NCBI RefSeq assembly: GCF_027594145.1
Contig: NZ_JAQFFK010000004.1
Location: 1 to 58,767 of the forward strand
DNA: 58,767 bases
Source of the DNA: Methanococcoides alaskense
GTDB taxonomy: Archaea; Halobacteriota; Methanosarcinia; Methanosarcinales; Methanosarcinaceae
Reading direction: 5' to 3'
Part shown: positions 35,576 to 44,392 of the stretch, in pieces
Numbering within the stretch: position 1 is the stretch's first letter
How the letters are laid out: every line of letters begins with the position of its first letter
Position numbers and translations under genes: made by a program
The notes under the pieces: generated by a model
Told to the model about the DNA's origin: nothing
Seen by the model: the letters and a program-made list of their open reading frames with translations, nothing else
The model's database searches: none

Positions 35576-35796
35576 ATTTATATCAAATTCAAACAAGTTG
35601 GTCAGTCTTTTGGCTGACCGACAAGTTTTAAACAGATGCTTCAATATTGAAGCTTCGTAATTGAGATGAAAATCTCCTTACTTTACCGTAGTAGGCCGGA
35701 GCGGTCGTATGGGCTGGTATGCAATTATTGCGTGCCTACCGGATGCAGATAATATCTGTATCAGAACACATGTTCAAAAACTACGGGAGGAATAGA
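35576..35796 (+). promoter_or_regulatory. promoter and structured leader of the L1-L10-P1 operon
   Basis: ATTTATAT (about 35576-35583), inside a palindrome, can serve as TATA box. Successive hairpins follow: 35597-35605/35614-35622 (9 bp), 35638-35653 (GCTTCAATATTGAAGC), GAGAT-GAAA-ATCTC (35663-35676), GTAGGC/GCCTAC (35691-35696/35734-35739, extended by CCG/CGG), and GATGCAGAT/ATCTGTATC (35742-35762). A good GGGAGG ribosome-binding site is just before the L1 ATG. In Methanococcus, L1 represses its own operon, but there through a site inside the L1 gene, so regulation from this leader is an inference. Confidence 0.55.
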
Positions 35797-36438
35797 ATGG
35801 TAGAAGAAACTACTTTAGATCTAGTAAAACAGTTAATTGAAGGTTCCCCGGAACGTAAGTTCTCCGAGAGCTTGGATCTCGCAATTAACTTAAAGAATCT
35901 CGATATGAGTCAGCCTAAGAATCGTGTGGATGAGGAGATAATCCTTCCTAACGGCCTTGGTAAGACCATGAAGATCGCTGTTTTTGCAAAGGGTGAGGTT
36001 GGACTCAACGCAAAGGATGCTGGCTGTGACTATGTCCTTACAGAAGAGGACATCAAGGAGCTCGGCGAGGATAAATCAAAGGCAAGAAGTCTCGCAAATG
36101 AATGTGATTTCTTTATCGCAGAAGTCCAGTATATGGCTCAGATCGGTAAAGCCCTTGGTGCTATTCTTGGTCCTCGCGGAAAGATGCCTGTACCATTGAC
36201 CCCTGACAGGAACGTTGTTGATCTTATAAACAGCACAAAGAACTCAATACGTATCCGATCAAAGGATAAATTGACCTTCCACGTGTCAGTTGGTCGCAGG
36301 GACATGGCTGTCGAGAAACTTGCAGAGAACATCGAAACAGTTCTTGTTAGAGTTGAACATTCTCTTGAGAAAGGTAAACACAACCTTAAATCAGTCTATG
36401 TTACAACTACTATGGGTAATTCTGTGAGGTTGGTATAA
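35797..36438 (+). CDS. rpl1: 50S ribosomal protein L1 (uL1)
   Basis: Forms the L1 stalk that handles exit-site tRNA and, in methanogens and bacteria, acts as a translational repressor. LVKQLIEGSPERKFSESLDLAINLKNLD and the C-terminal PRGKMPVPL, MAVEKLAENIETV segments are characteristic. The start at 35797 (MVEETTLDL) is supported by GGGAGG 6-11 bases upstream; reading upstream would take in 26 residues of leader sequence. The 213-residue length is normal. Its stop overlaps the start of L10 (TAATG). Confidence 0.96.
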   Translation: MVEETTLDLVKQLIEGSPERKFSESLDLAINLKNLDMSQPKNRVDEEIILPNGLGKTMKIAVFAKGEVGLNAKDAGCDYVLTEEDIKELGEDKSKARSLANECDFFIAEVQYMAQIGKALGAILGPRGKMPVPLTPDRNVVDLINSTKNSIRIRSKDKLTFHVSVGRRDMAVEKLAENIETVLVRVEHSLEKGKHNLKSVYVTTTMGNSVRLV

Positions 36439-37457
36439 TGGGAGAACTTCACCACAGTGAACACATTCCTCAATGGAAGAAAGATGAGATCGAGGAAATT
36501 AAGAGCCTCATTGAATCATATCCATTATTTGGTGTTATTGGTATTGAAGGAATTCCTGCAAAGCAACTTCAGTCAATGAGAAGGGACCTAAAGGACTTTG
36601 CAGTCCTTAAAGTTTGCAGAAACACTCTAACAAGAAGGGCACTTGACCAGTCATCTGATGATGTCAAGAAGATGGATGATTATGTTGATGTGCAGACCGC
36701 ACTCATATTCACAAAACAGAACCCTTTCAAACTCTACAAGTTGCTTGAGAAAAGTAAGACTCCTTCCCCTATTAAAGCGGGAATGGTAGCTACTAGCGAC
36801 ATTATTGTAGAGGCAGGCCCAACAAGTTTCCCACCAGGTCCTATACTTGGTGATATGCAGGGTGCAGGTATTCCTGCAGCTATTGATGGCGGAAAGGTTG
36901 TCATCAAGGAAACAAAGGCTGTTGCAAAGGCTGGCGAGGTTGTATCTCAGAAACTTGCAGCTATGCTGACAAGGTTGGAGATCTATCCACTTGAAGTCGG
37001 TCTTGATCTTAGGGCAGTTCTGGAAGAAGGTTCTATCTTCACTCCTGATGTACTTGCTATCGATGAGGAACAGGTATTCTCCAACTTCGTACAAGCAGCT
37101 CAGCAGGCATTCAATATGTCTGTCAATGCAGCATATCCAACTGCTATGAACATCAACACATTGCTTGCTAAGGCGGCATCCGATTCAAGAAACGTTGCAG
37201 TCAATGCTATCGTTTACGAGCCAGGGATCATGGATATTCTGCTTGGTAAGGCATACAGCAAGATGATGGCGATCGCTTCAGCAGCATCCTCCAATGATGA
37301 TGCTCTTGACGATGAGCTAAAGGAAGCACTCGGTGCAGCAAGTTCTGCTGCAGCTGCTGGAGCAGCAGTCGAGGAAGTTGTTGAAGAGCAGGAAGAAGTC
37401 AAGGAAGAAGAAGAGGAAAGCGACATGGCGTCCGGTCTTGGAGCACTCTTTGGATAA
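36438..37457 (+). CDS. rplP0: 50S ribosomal protein L10 / P0 (uL10)
   Basis: Base of the ribosomal stalk; binds 23S rRNA and dimers of P1. The N-terminal domain (HIPQWKKDEIEEIKSLIESYPLFGVIGIEGIPAKQLQSMR) and the SFPPGPILGDMQGAGIPA segment are archaeal P0. The C-terminal helical spine binds P1 and ends in the acidic EEEEESDMASGLGALFG tail, the same type of factor-binding tail as in the P1 protein. TAATG coupling with L1 indicates translational linkage. The 339-residue length is normal. Confidence 0.96.
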   Translation: MGELHHSEHIPQWKKDEIEEIKSLIESYPLFGVIGIEGIPAKQLQSMRRDLKDFAVLKVCRNTLTRRALDQSSDDVKKMDDYVDVQTALIFTKQNPFKLYKLLEKSKTPSPIKAGMVATSDIIVEAGPTSFPPGPILGDMQGAGIPAAIDGGKVVIKETKAVAKAGEVVSQKLAAMLTRLEIYPLEVGLDLRAVLEEGSIFTPDVLAIDEEQVFSNFVQAAQQAFNMSVNAAYPTAMNINTLLAKAASDSRNVAVNAIVYEPGIMDILLGKAYSKMMAIASAASSNDDALDDELKEALGAASSAAAAGAAVEEVVEEQEEVKEEEEESDMASGLGALFG

Positions 37458-37501
37458 ACTAACTATTAAATATAATATTAATAACTAAAAGGTGAATTAC
37501 A

Positions 37502-37798
37502 ATGGAATACATATACGCAGCACTATTATTGCACAACGCAGGTAAAGACATTACAGAAGAATCAGTCTCCGCAGTACTCTCTGCAGCAGGCACAGAAGTA
37601 AACGAATCACGTGCAAGGGCACTTGTTGCAGCACTCGAAGATGTAGATATCGAGGAAGCAATGGCAACCGCAGCATTTGCACCAGCAGCAGCAGCAGCTC
37701 CAGTAGCAGCAGTAGCAGCTGAGGAAGCACCTGCAGAAGAAGAAAAAGCTGAAGAAGAAGAGAGCGGCATGGCTGGTCTCGGCGCACTCTTTGGCTAA
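37502..37798 (+). CDS. rpl12: 50S ribosomal protein P1 (archaeal L12)
   Basis: Stalk protein that recruits translation factors. The N-terminal dimerisation domain [20 protein letters not shown] is diagnostic, followed by an Ala-rich hinge (about residues 58-80) and an acidic tail ending [16 protein letters not shown] lies 7 bases before the ATG. The 98-residue length is normal. Confidence 0.96.
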   Translation: MEYIYAALLLHNAGKDITEESVSAVLSAAGTEVNESRARALVAALEDVDIEEAMATAAFAPAAAAAPVAAVAAEEAPAEEEKAEEEESGMAGLGALFG

Positions 37799-37812
37799 GC
37801 TATTTTCAAACC

Positions 37813-37848
37813 GATACTCGCATTATGCGAGTATCAATTCTTTTTTTT
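37813..37848 (+). terminator. strong terminator of the ribosomal protein operon
   Basis: GATACTCGCA (37813-37822) pairs perfectly with TGCGAGTATC (37826-37835), followed by AATTCTTTTTTTT. This is the clearest intrinsic-type terminator in the window. Confidence 0.85.
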
Positions 37849-37939
37849 AATATAATTTCAATTCTGTGATCCTTTCATTCGGTTCTAAAAAAGTGTCTGA
37901 GATCTATCTCTGACAATTTGAAAGCTAAACTTATATTCG

Positions 37940-38968
37940 TTAAGCTCGTTCTTCGCTATTTTCAAAAACATCAAATAATGGGATGTTCATTCCGGGGTCC
38001 CATTTCTCAATGAATGTAAGCACATGGTATTTCATAAATACTCGTAAAGGCACTGCTCCCATCATCGAGACCAGCATTAACAGTATGATCTCTATAAAAA
38101 CGATAGGTGCAATAATTATCCATACTGTTTCCCCTAGCATCATCGAAAGAACGAAATAGATAACTGCATCGATGATAAGAAATAGCAAGATCGGTATCAA
38201 TATCAATAAAAAAACAAGAATTATGACAGCTATACTACCGAATGCCCACAGGAACATCCTTCCTATCCAGTATGCAAACATTTGTTTCCAATCGCGCCTG
38301 AAATTTGCGATAACTCTTTCCAGGGATTCAATAAATCCTGTGGAACTGTACATTGCAACAGGGATACAAAGAACGATGAACGAATTAATTATACTGCTTA
38401 TTATGGAGAGAATTATTACTACCGCAATGAGGCTGGGGCTGGAAGTTATCAAAAGGGGTAGTAGGTTTGTTGAAGGATAATGTAAGATCTGCATTATGAT
38501 GGGCAAAGCCGCCATTAGAAATATTCCCAGGTATACACTTCTCAGTTCCAGCCTTAATATGAATAGGTCCAGTCCCCTGCGTAGGAACTTAGCTGAATAT
38601 TCCCAGAATCGAACGTCATTCTTTGTGACGGATTCCACAAGAACAAGGTCCATAACTGATGCAAAGTATCCAAAGAGCAATACCAATACAACAATTATTA
38701 TGGATGCTGCGATCACCCATGACAGATCTGGCATCGATATCTGATCTATAAATGAGCTCAATGTAGGGATTTCAAAAAAAGGTGATGAGGTTGTATCTTG
38801 GAAATCTGAATTTGAAGAAGGTCCGTTGTAACCTTGCCCTCCTCCTCCACTTGCCAGAGCTATAATAATGGCAAGTTTTATCCATTTCCATATATCAAAT
38901 GGCTCAAGTAGTGCGACCCGTGTTCTTTTAAAAGCCACGTCGACCGCATCTACTACAAACCAGCTCAT
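37940..38968 (-). CDS. polytopic membrane protein of unknown function
   Basis: The 342-residue protein has about six hydrophobic helices. The N-terminus (VDAVDVAFKRTRVALLEPFDIWKWIKLAII) resembles an archaeal membrane family, sometimes grouped with glycerophosphodiester phosphodiesterase membrane domains. A Gly/Ser-rich loop (about 40-65) follows the first helix. Two inner segments (RFWEYSAKFLRRGLDL and IANFRRDWKQMFAY) share a W/F-Arg pattern, suggesting an internal repeat. Function is unknown. It stands alone between the ribosomal operon terminator and the helicase gene. Confidence 0.72.
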   Translation of the reverse strand: MSWFVVDAVDVAFKRTRVALLEPFDIWKWIKLAIIIALASGGGGQGYNGPSSNSDFQDTTSSPFFEIPTLSSFIDQISMPDLSWVIAASIIIVVLVLLFGYFASVMDLVLVESVTKNDVRFWEYSAKFLRRGLDLFILRLELRSVYLGIFLMAALPIIMQILHYPSTNLLPLLITSSPSLIAVVIILSIISSIINSFIVLCIPVAMYSSTGFIESLERVIANFRRDWKQMFAYWIGRMFLWAFGSIAVIILVFLLILIPILLFLIIDAVIYFVLSMMLGETVWIIIAPIVFIEIILLMLVSMMGAVPLRVFMKYHVLTFIEKWDPGMNIPLFDVFENSEERA

Positions 38969-39010
38969 GCAAATAATACTCTACGGTGTTATAAAAAATA
39001 ACCGGTTAGG

Positions 39011-40618
39011 TTATTCTCTCTTCTTTTGAACGCCTGTCCTTTTCTTAAAACCGGTGCGTGCTTTGTCTCCGCCGCCGCTACCACGGTCATTACTTCTGCC
39101 ACCGCTGCTGCCGCCACTGCTACGTCCTCCGCTTCCACGGTCGCCACTTCTGCCACCGCTGCTGCCGCCACTGCTACGACCGCCATAGCCGCCACTGCTA
39201 CCGCCGCTGCTGCCACCTTCGCTGCTGCCACTGCTACGACCGCCATAGCCGCCACTTCTACCACCACTGCTACCGCCGCTGCTGCCGCCTTCGCTGCTGC
39301 CACTGCTACGACCGCCATAGCCGCCACTTCTGCCGCCACTGCTACCGCCGCTGCTACGTCGGTCACCGCCGCCACTGCCACTGCTACGACCGCCACCGCC
39401 GCCATAGCCGCCACTGCTACGACCGCCGCCTCTTCCACGGTCTTCTCTTCTTCCTCGGGTCTCGCGATGGTCCCTTGGGCCTTTGTCATCATCTTTTATG
39501 AGTACCCTTTCGAATTCCGGTAAGTCTTCCCGCTCGATCTTGAAATTGCGGTTCTGTTTGGCGAGCCTGGAAAAGCCGCCCTTATCTACATCAGCGACCA
39601 CATTGATGACCTTTCCTTCTCTTCCAGCCCTTGCTGTCCTTCCTATCCTGTGAACATATTCACTGGGGTCGTCAGGAATGTCGAAATTGTAAACATGGGA
39701 CACATGAGGAATATCCAGTCCTCTGGCAGCGACATCGGTGCACACAAGTGCATGTGCATTGCTGGAATGGAACTTGCTCAGTGTGCTCTTTCTCTTTGCC
39801 TGTGTATGTCCGCCATGGATGGCTATTGCATCAATGTCGTTCTTTCTCAGGTTCTTCTGTACGAAATCAACATTGCTTCTCGTATTACAGAATACCATTA
39901 CAAGTCCTGATTTTTCGCTCTTCAGGAGATGTACAAGAAGTGAGAACTTCATCTTCTTAGGAACGTCAATATATACCTGTTTCAGTTTGTCTGAATCCAC
40001 GTATGCCTTGGCAAATACCTTTGAAGGGTTGTTCATGTATTTGCTTGAGAGATACTGGATGTCTTTGGAAACAGTTGCTGAGAACATCATTGTCTGTCTG
40101 TCAGATGGACATTCGTCGATGATCTCTTCAACATCATCAATGAATCCCATGTCAAGCATTCTGTCCGCTTCATCAAGGACAAGTATCTCAACATCTCTGA
40201 GGTCGATAGTTCCTCTTTCGATATGGTCTAATAATCTTCCTGGGGTTGCAACAACAACATCCGCTCTTTCCAGCTGGCGTATCTGTGGATTGATAGCTAC
40301 ACCGCCGTATATTGGTGCTACTCTCAATTGTTTATGTCTGGAAAATTCCTTCAATGAGTTCTGAACCTGCTCTGCCAACTCTCTTGTTGGTGTAAGGACC
40401 AGTGCTCTGATTCCATTTCCTTTTTCTATCTTCTGGATGATTCCACACCCAAAAGCGAGCGTCTTACCTGATCCGGTAGCAGCTCCACCTATTATGTCTT
40501 TTCCTTCAAGGATTAGAGGAATAGCCATTTTCTGAATTTCAGTAGGCTCTTCAAATTTCTTGTCCTCTATCGATCTTAAGATCGCATCCTCGATACCTAA
40601 TTTTTTGAATGATTCCAT
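39011..40618 (-). CDS. deaD: DEAD-box RNA helicase with Gly/Ser/Arg-rich tail
   Basis: ATP-dependent RNA helicase. Motifs run in order: Q motif FEEPTEIQKMAIP, AATGSGKT, PTRELAEQ, DEAD (VLDEADRMLDMGF), SAT, and HRIGRTARAGR in the second RecA domain. From about residue 380 to 535 the protein is built of short repeats of SSGG, GGRSSG, YGGRSSG and SEGGSSGG with Arg and Asp, likely unstructured and RNA-binding. A comparable helicase in Methanococcoides is cold-induced and has such a tail. A TATA-like GTTTATAA at 40771-40778 implies a leader of roughly 130 bases. Confidence 0.94.
   Translation of the reverse strand: MESFKKLGIEDAILRSIEDKKFEEPTEIQKMAIPLILEGKDIIGGAATGSGKTLAFGCGIIQKIEKGNGIRALVLTPTRELAEQVQNSLKEFSRHKQLRVAPIYGGVAINPQIRQLERADVVVATPGRLLDHIERGTIDLRDVEILVLDEADRMLDMGFIDDVEEIIDECPSDRQTMMFSATVSKDIQYLSSKYMNNPSKVFAKAYVDSDKLKQVYIDVPKKMKFSLLVHLLKSEKSGLVMVFCNTRSNVDFVQKNLRKNDIDAIAIHGGHTQAKRKSTLSKFHSSNAHALVCTDVAARGLDIPHVSHVYNFDIPDDPSEYVHRIGRTARAGREGKVINVVADVDKGGFSRLAKQNRNFKIEREDLPEFERVLIKDDDKGPRDHRETRGRREDRGRGGGRSSGGYGGGGGRSSGSGGGDRRSSGGSSGGRSGGYGGRSSGSSEGGSSGGSSGGRSGGYGGRSSGSSEGGSSGGSSGGYGGRSSGGSSGGRSGDRGSGGRSSGGSSGGRSNDRGSGGGDKARTGFKKRTGVQKKRE
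39070..39440. repeat. GCC/GCT-rich low-complexity repeat encoding the helicase tail
   Basis: Short blocks such as CCGCCACTGCTA and CGACCGCCATAGCC recur many times in this stretch. The repetition is dictated by the Gly-Ser-Arg tail of the helicase on the minus strand but is also strong at DNA level, so slippage or recombination could change tail length. It also creates long false frames on the other strand. Confidence 0.8.
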
Positions 40619-40778
40619 GATGATTACCTGTTAATTAACGCTTAAAAAAAGACTGAATGCCTTCATTTTACTATTTCCCATCACAAACCAGTTCAAAAAA
40701 TTATTGGGATGTTGATAATAATGGGCTATATTCTGACGTTTTTAAGTAGACTTCTCATACATCTTTCTACTTATAAAC
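40619..40778 (-). promoter_or_regulatory. promoter and long AT-rich leader of the DEAD-box helicase gene
   Basis: The minus strand has GTTTATAA (40778-40771), with transcription expected near 40748 and the ATG at 40618. The leader of about 130 bases has no clear hairpin. Long leaders are typical of cold-induced helicase messages; this link is inference. Confidence 0.45.
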
Positions 40779-40804
40779 ATTGTCCTAAAATTCGAATATT
40801 TTAA

Positions 40805-40987
40805 TCATTGATACGAAGATTTTCCCGGAATGCTATAAATGAACGTATTGCCCTTCTCATCTTCAAACTCTATCAAGTCATTGCGGCTATGCATCTCAAC
40901 AAAAAACCCTATCAATACCAGTATTTTTGCTAATGGTATATTGCTTGCATATCGGTCCTGTTTCTTTATTGAGTTCACTAAAAACAT
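40805..40987 (-). CDS. possible small protein, 60 residues
   Basis: I do not recognise it. The frame encodes a short hydrophobic helix (IPLAKILVLIGFFVEM) and a polar C-terminus with FEDEKGNTFIYSIPG, which reads like a real protein. A TATA-like TTTATATAG lies just upstream but close to the start. A competing frame runs on the other strand. The call is weak. Confidence 0.3.
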   Translation of the reverse strand: MFLVNSIKKQDRYASNIPLAKILVLIGFFVEMHSRNDLIEFEDEKGNTFIYSIPGKSSYQ

Positions 40988-41215
40988 TAGTCTGGACTAT
41001 ATAAAGAAAGCTGATAGACGTATTGAGGGATGTTCTATGTTCCTGGCTCATGTTTGCAAGTGAAATACTTTTTATTATGCTGCTTGACCCAATATGTGAT
41101 ATCTCCTTAATACTTTCTCCCTCTTATTTTCTTTGCAAAATTGTTGATCTGTATGTGCCAAGTTTTATCAACTCCTTTACAAGATATAGAGCACCAAAAT
41201 TGAGCACTGATTATC

Positions 41216-42190
41216 ATGTCCAAGTTTTCACCAACTATAGCTGCACGTGCTGTCTGGCAGATGAGGGTTCGCAAACGACCCTTTGTTCTTTCGCATGCGA
41301 TCAATTCCAAATGCAACATGAGTTGTAAATTTTGTGAGTATTGGAAGGACCCCGGGCAAGAGATGAGCCTTGACTCGATATTCAAAATGCTTGAAGATGC
41401 CCGGTCGTTTGGTATCGGTGTCTATAATGCATGGACTGTAGAACCTCTTCTTCGCGATGACCTTCCCCAGATACTCAGGTTTGCCAAAGAGCTTGGCATG
41501 ATAACCTCTCTCATTACTAACGGCAAACTTCTCGAGAAAAGGATAGACGATCTTAAAGACCTTGATTATCTCTCGGTATCCGTGGATGGTACCAAAAGTT
41601 ACAAAGAAATCAGGGGGGTCGATCTTGATGTTCTCCTTAACACTATAATGAATGTGAAGGACAAACTTAAGAATCCGCTTCTTATGAACTGCGTTATAAG
41701 TGGGAAAAACCTCGATGATATTGAAGAGCTTGTACAACTTGCACAGGACATTGGGGTAAAGATATCCTTTGAGCCGATGTATGAGTTCAAAGGTATCGAT
41801 GATGGTGTCTGGTCATCGATGGGTATTCGTGACATGGATAAATATCGGCGCACTATCGATCGTGTAATCGATATGAAAAGACAGGGCTATCCAATAATCA
41901 ATTCCATAAGTTATCTTTCAATGATAAAGGACCTGAAAAAAGGATTCAATTGCCATGTCAATAATTTCATTCTTGATGTGACCCTCGATGGTTCCATTGA
42001 GATTTGTCGGGTCCACAGGGAACCTCTGGGAAATATCAATGAAGGAATTGCAAATGTTTGGAAACGTTCACGTTCACAGCAGCACGAAGTGACCAAAAAT
42101 TGTGAGGGCTGTTTCTTCTTCGGTTATGTTGAGAACAGTATGATGTATGACATGAACCTTGAGGTAATGCGTCACTATGAATGGATGTAA
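41216..42190 (+). CDS. radical SAM protein
   Basis: Radical SAM enzyme with Cys33, Cys37 and Cys40 (CNMSCKFC) binding the 4Fe-4S cluster. The N-terminus (ARAVWQMRVRKRPFVLSHAI) and the IEICRVHREPLGNI and CEGCFFFGY segments near the C-terminus suggest an auxiliary Cys-containing region of SPASM type, although it is short. The 324-residue length is usual for this group. The substrate is unknown; related methanogen proteins are annotated only generically. No neighbour gives a clear pathway. Confidence 0.82.
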   Translation: MSKFSPTIAARAVWQMRVRKRPFVLSHAINSKCNMSCKFCEYWKDPGQEMSLDSIFKMLEDARSFGIGVYNAWTVEPLLRDDLPQILRFAKELGMITSLITNGKLLEKRIDDLKDLDYLSVSVDGTKSYKEIRGVDLDVLLNTIMNVKDKLKNPLLMNCVISGKNLDDIEELVQLAQDIGVKISFEPMYEFKGIDDGVWSSMGIRDMDKYRRTIDRVIDMKRQGYPIINSISYLSMIKDLKKGFNCHVNNFILDVTLDGSIEICRVHREPLGNINEGIANVWKRSRSQQHEVTKNCEGCFFFGYVENSMMYDMNLEVMRHYEWM

Positions 42191-42371
42191 ATGTCCTTTC
42201 AGTGACCGTATCTGCCAAATTTGACAAAGTACATCTCTTCTTCTTTTCGAAAGGACTTATATATTAAATAAGGTGTGTTCCTTGTACCCTGTATTGGGTA
42301 TTATAAATATATTAATGGTTCAAGGTCCTGCATTCATGCGGGCTGAAATTTAATTATCAGAGGTTTCAATT

Positions 42372-44288
42372 ATGGATGGATATCAATTGTTTATGGCAAT
42401 GCTTGCAGTTTACATATGTGGACTCATAGGCATTGGTTGGTACTTTACAAAAAGGCAGAAAACAGTAACTGATTTCTGGCTGGCAGGACGTAAGATCGGC
42501 ACAATAGGAATAGGATTTTCCTCTGCCGCATCATGGCTGACCGCTGGTGGGATATTAGCAGTTATTGGTTTCTTTATGCTACTTGGAATGGGCTCCATTT
42601 GGGGTTTTGTAGCTCCTAACATTCTGGCATTGCTTATAATCGCTATTTTTGTCAAAAAATTCAAGAATCTACCTGCTATCACACAGGCAGAACTTCTCGA
42701 ACTGAGATACAGTTCTGCAATACGTGCTCCTGTTGGTATCATTATAACTATCGTAATGATCCTTTTTGCAGTTGCCGATATCAAAGGATTCGCTCTTGTG
42801 TTGCAGATATTTTATGGTGTGGACCCGATCTATGCGGCACTCATCGTTGCTCTTGCCGTTTCCGCTTATGTGACCCTCGGTGGTCTCAGTGCGGTAGTAT
42901 GGACCGATGTTGTGCAGTTCGTTTTCCTTTCCATCTTCGCTCTTGCAATGGCTTTCCTGGCTATCGGGACCGCAACCTCCGGTTCAGCGGATATTTCTTC
43001 CGCATCAGACCTGATCTCAACTGTGCCCACTGACTGGTGGAATCCGTTCATCATAGGCATTCCGATGGTGCTTATCTTCGTTTTTGCTATCATCCCTGGA
43101 TGGATAACAGAACAGGACCAATGGCAGAAAGTATGGGCAGCTAAAGACTCGAAATCTGCACGGAATGGTCTTGTACTTGGTTCTTTCCTTGTAACAGTAG
43201 TATTCACTGCATGTGCGTTCATTGCTATTGGACTGAACTCACTGTATCCTGAGATATCTGCGATGGGTTTCCCTATGGGAATGGCACAGGCAGAACCTGC
43301 ACTTCTGACATTCATTGTCGAAACATTCTCGCCTGCTGTGATCGGGCTTAGTGCAATTGGTCTTGCAGCAGCATCAATGTCCTGTGCGGATACTTTTGCA
43401 ACCTCAGGTGCATCATGTGTTTCACGTGATATCTACCAGAGATTTGTCAAACCGGATGCTACAATGAAGCAGATGCTCACCATCAACAGGCTGAGCGTTC
43501 TTTTCATCGTTGCAGCAGCAACAGTTTCCTCGTTCTTCATAAACAGTATTATCGATGCAATTCACATTGCAACGTTCATCGCAAGTGCATCCTACTTCTT
43601 CCCTCTCATGGGTGGACTTTACTGGAAGCGTGCGACAAAAGAAGGCGCATTGGCAGGGCTTGTTATCGGTGCTGTGGCACAGATATCATTTACTGTGTAT
43701 GACCTTTTAATGACCGCACCTATGGCACCTCCATATCTTGAGACAGTACATCCAATTCTCATGAGTCATGGTGTGATCGTAGGAATGGGATTGAGTGGAC
43801 TTGCTTTCTTCGGCGTATCCCTTCTGACAAAGCCATCGAGTGTCATCAATCTTGCTCCGTTCTTCAAGGATGCAGCAGAAGAACTGGCAAGCCACGATGC
43901 ACAGAAGGTCGATGATCAGTCCTCTGAATATAAGAATTTCCTCAAGACCCTTGATGAACAGACCACCGGGGAACGTGCACACCTTCATTTGAGGCTTGAA
44001 GCTTCAGCCACAGTGAACTGGAGAAAGTTCGTAGAACAGCTAAAACAGGCTTATCCTGCATGGGTAACTCCTACAGGACTTGATTCTGTCTACAGGCTCA
44101 TCCAAGCTGACATGCTTGCCTGTGTTTCTATCACACGTGGTGAGAATGAAAAGGAGATCTGGTTCGCATCAGAACCACCAGTCGATTCTGTTGAAATACA
44201 GAAGAAAGAGGTCTTTATTGCATACAAAGAAGTATCAAAAGCTCTCGAAGATGTTGGTATTCTCCTGAGCATACCGAACGAAGACTAA
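42372..44288 (+). CDS. sodium:solute symporter with C-terminal soluble extension
   Basis: Member of the SSS family (PutP/PanF-like) with about 13 helices in residues 1-500. The signatures FWLAGRKIGTIGIGFSSAASWLTAGG in helix 1 and GGLSAVVWTDVVQF in helix 5 indicate Na+-coupled uptake. The solute could be proline, betaine, pantothenate or another compatible solute. About 120 soluble residues (about 515-638) follow the last helix, beyond the transporter core, rich in charged helices. The leader contains two TATA-like elements (about 42254 and 42300). The gene ends in a clear terminator. Confidence 0.88.
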   Translation: MDGYQLFMAMLAVYICGLIGIGWYFTKRQKTVTDFWLAGRKIGTIGIGFSSAASWLTAGGILAVIGFFMLLGMGSIWGFVAPNILALLIIAIFVKKFKNLPAITQAELLELRYSSAIRAPVGIIITIVMILFAVADIKGFALVLQIFYGVDPIYAALIVALAVSAYVTLGGLSAVVWTDVVQFVFLSIFALAMAFLAIGTATSGSADISSASDLISTVPTDWWNPFIIGIPMVLIFVFAIIPGWITEQDQWQKVWAAKDSKSARNGLVLGSFLVTVVFTACAFIAIGLNSLYPEISAMGFPMGMAQAEPALLTFIVETFSPAVIGLSAIGLAAASMSCADTFATSGASCVSRDIYQRFVKPDATMKQMLTINRLSVLFIVAAATVSSFFINSIIDAIHIATFIASASYFFPLMGGLYWKRATKEGALAGLVIGAVAQISFTVYDLLMTAPMAPPYLETVHPILMSHGVIVGMGLSGLAFFGVSLLTKPSSVINLAPFFKDAAEELASHDAQKVDDQSSEYKNFLKTLDEQTTGERAHLHLRLEASATVNWRKFVEQLKQAYPAWVTPTGLDSVYRLIQADMLACVSITRGENEKEIWFASEPPVDSVEIQKKEVFIAYKEVSKALEDVGILLSIPNED

Positions 44289-44302
44289 GCATATTTAGGT
44301 CA

Positions 44303-44333
44303 CACTCCCTTTCTGGGAGTGCCTCTTTTTTTC
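44303..44333 (+). terminator. terminator of the symporter gene
   Basis: CACTCCC (44303-44309) pairs with GGGAGTG (44315-44321) around a 5-base loop, followed by CCTCTTTTTTTC. Confidence 0.8.
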
Positions 44334-44392
44334 AACAACCTTTTTTAGTGATGGTGTCCATTATTTTTTGAACAACTTTTGCGATGTGTATC

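Larger units (their letters stand above)
40619..41215. other. 597-base region without a confident gene
   Basis: It contains the helicase leader (40619-40778), one doubtful 60-residue frame (40805-40987) and, from 40988 to 41215, DNA without a convincing frame. A GATATAGAG element near 41184 lies before the radical SAM gene. No tRNA or strong hairpin was found. Confidence 0.5.

Noticed and set aside
39070..39440. Repetitive blocks that might suggest a CRISPR array
   Set aside because: Unit length is short and irregular, there are no spacers, and the repeats encode the helicase tail.
39026..39523. Long Ala/Thr-rich reading frames on both strands over the helicase tail
   Set aside because: They are frame shadows of the Gly/Ser/Arg repeats; composition is low complexity and no domain is visible.
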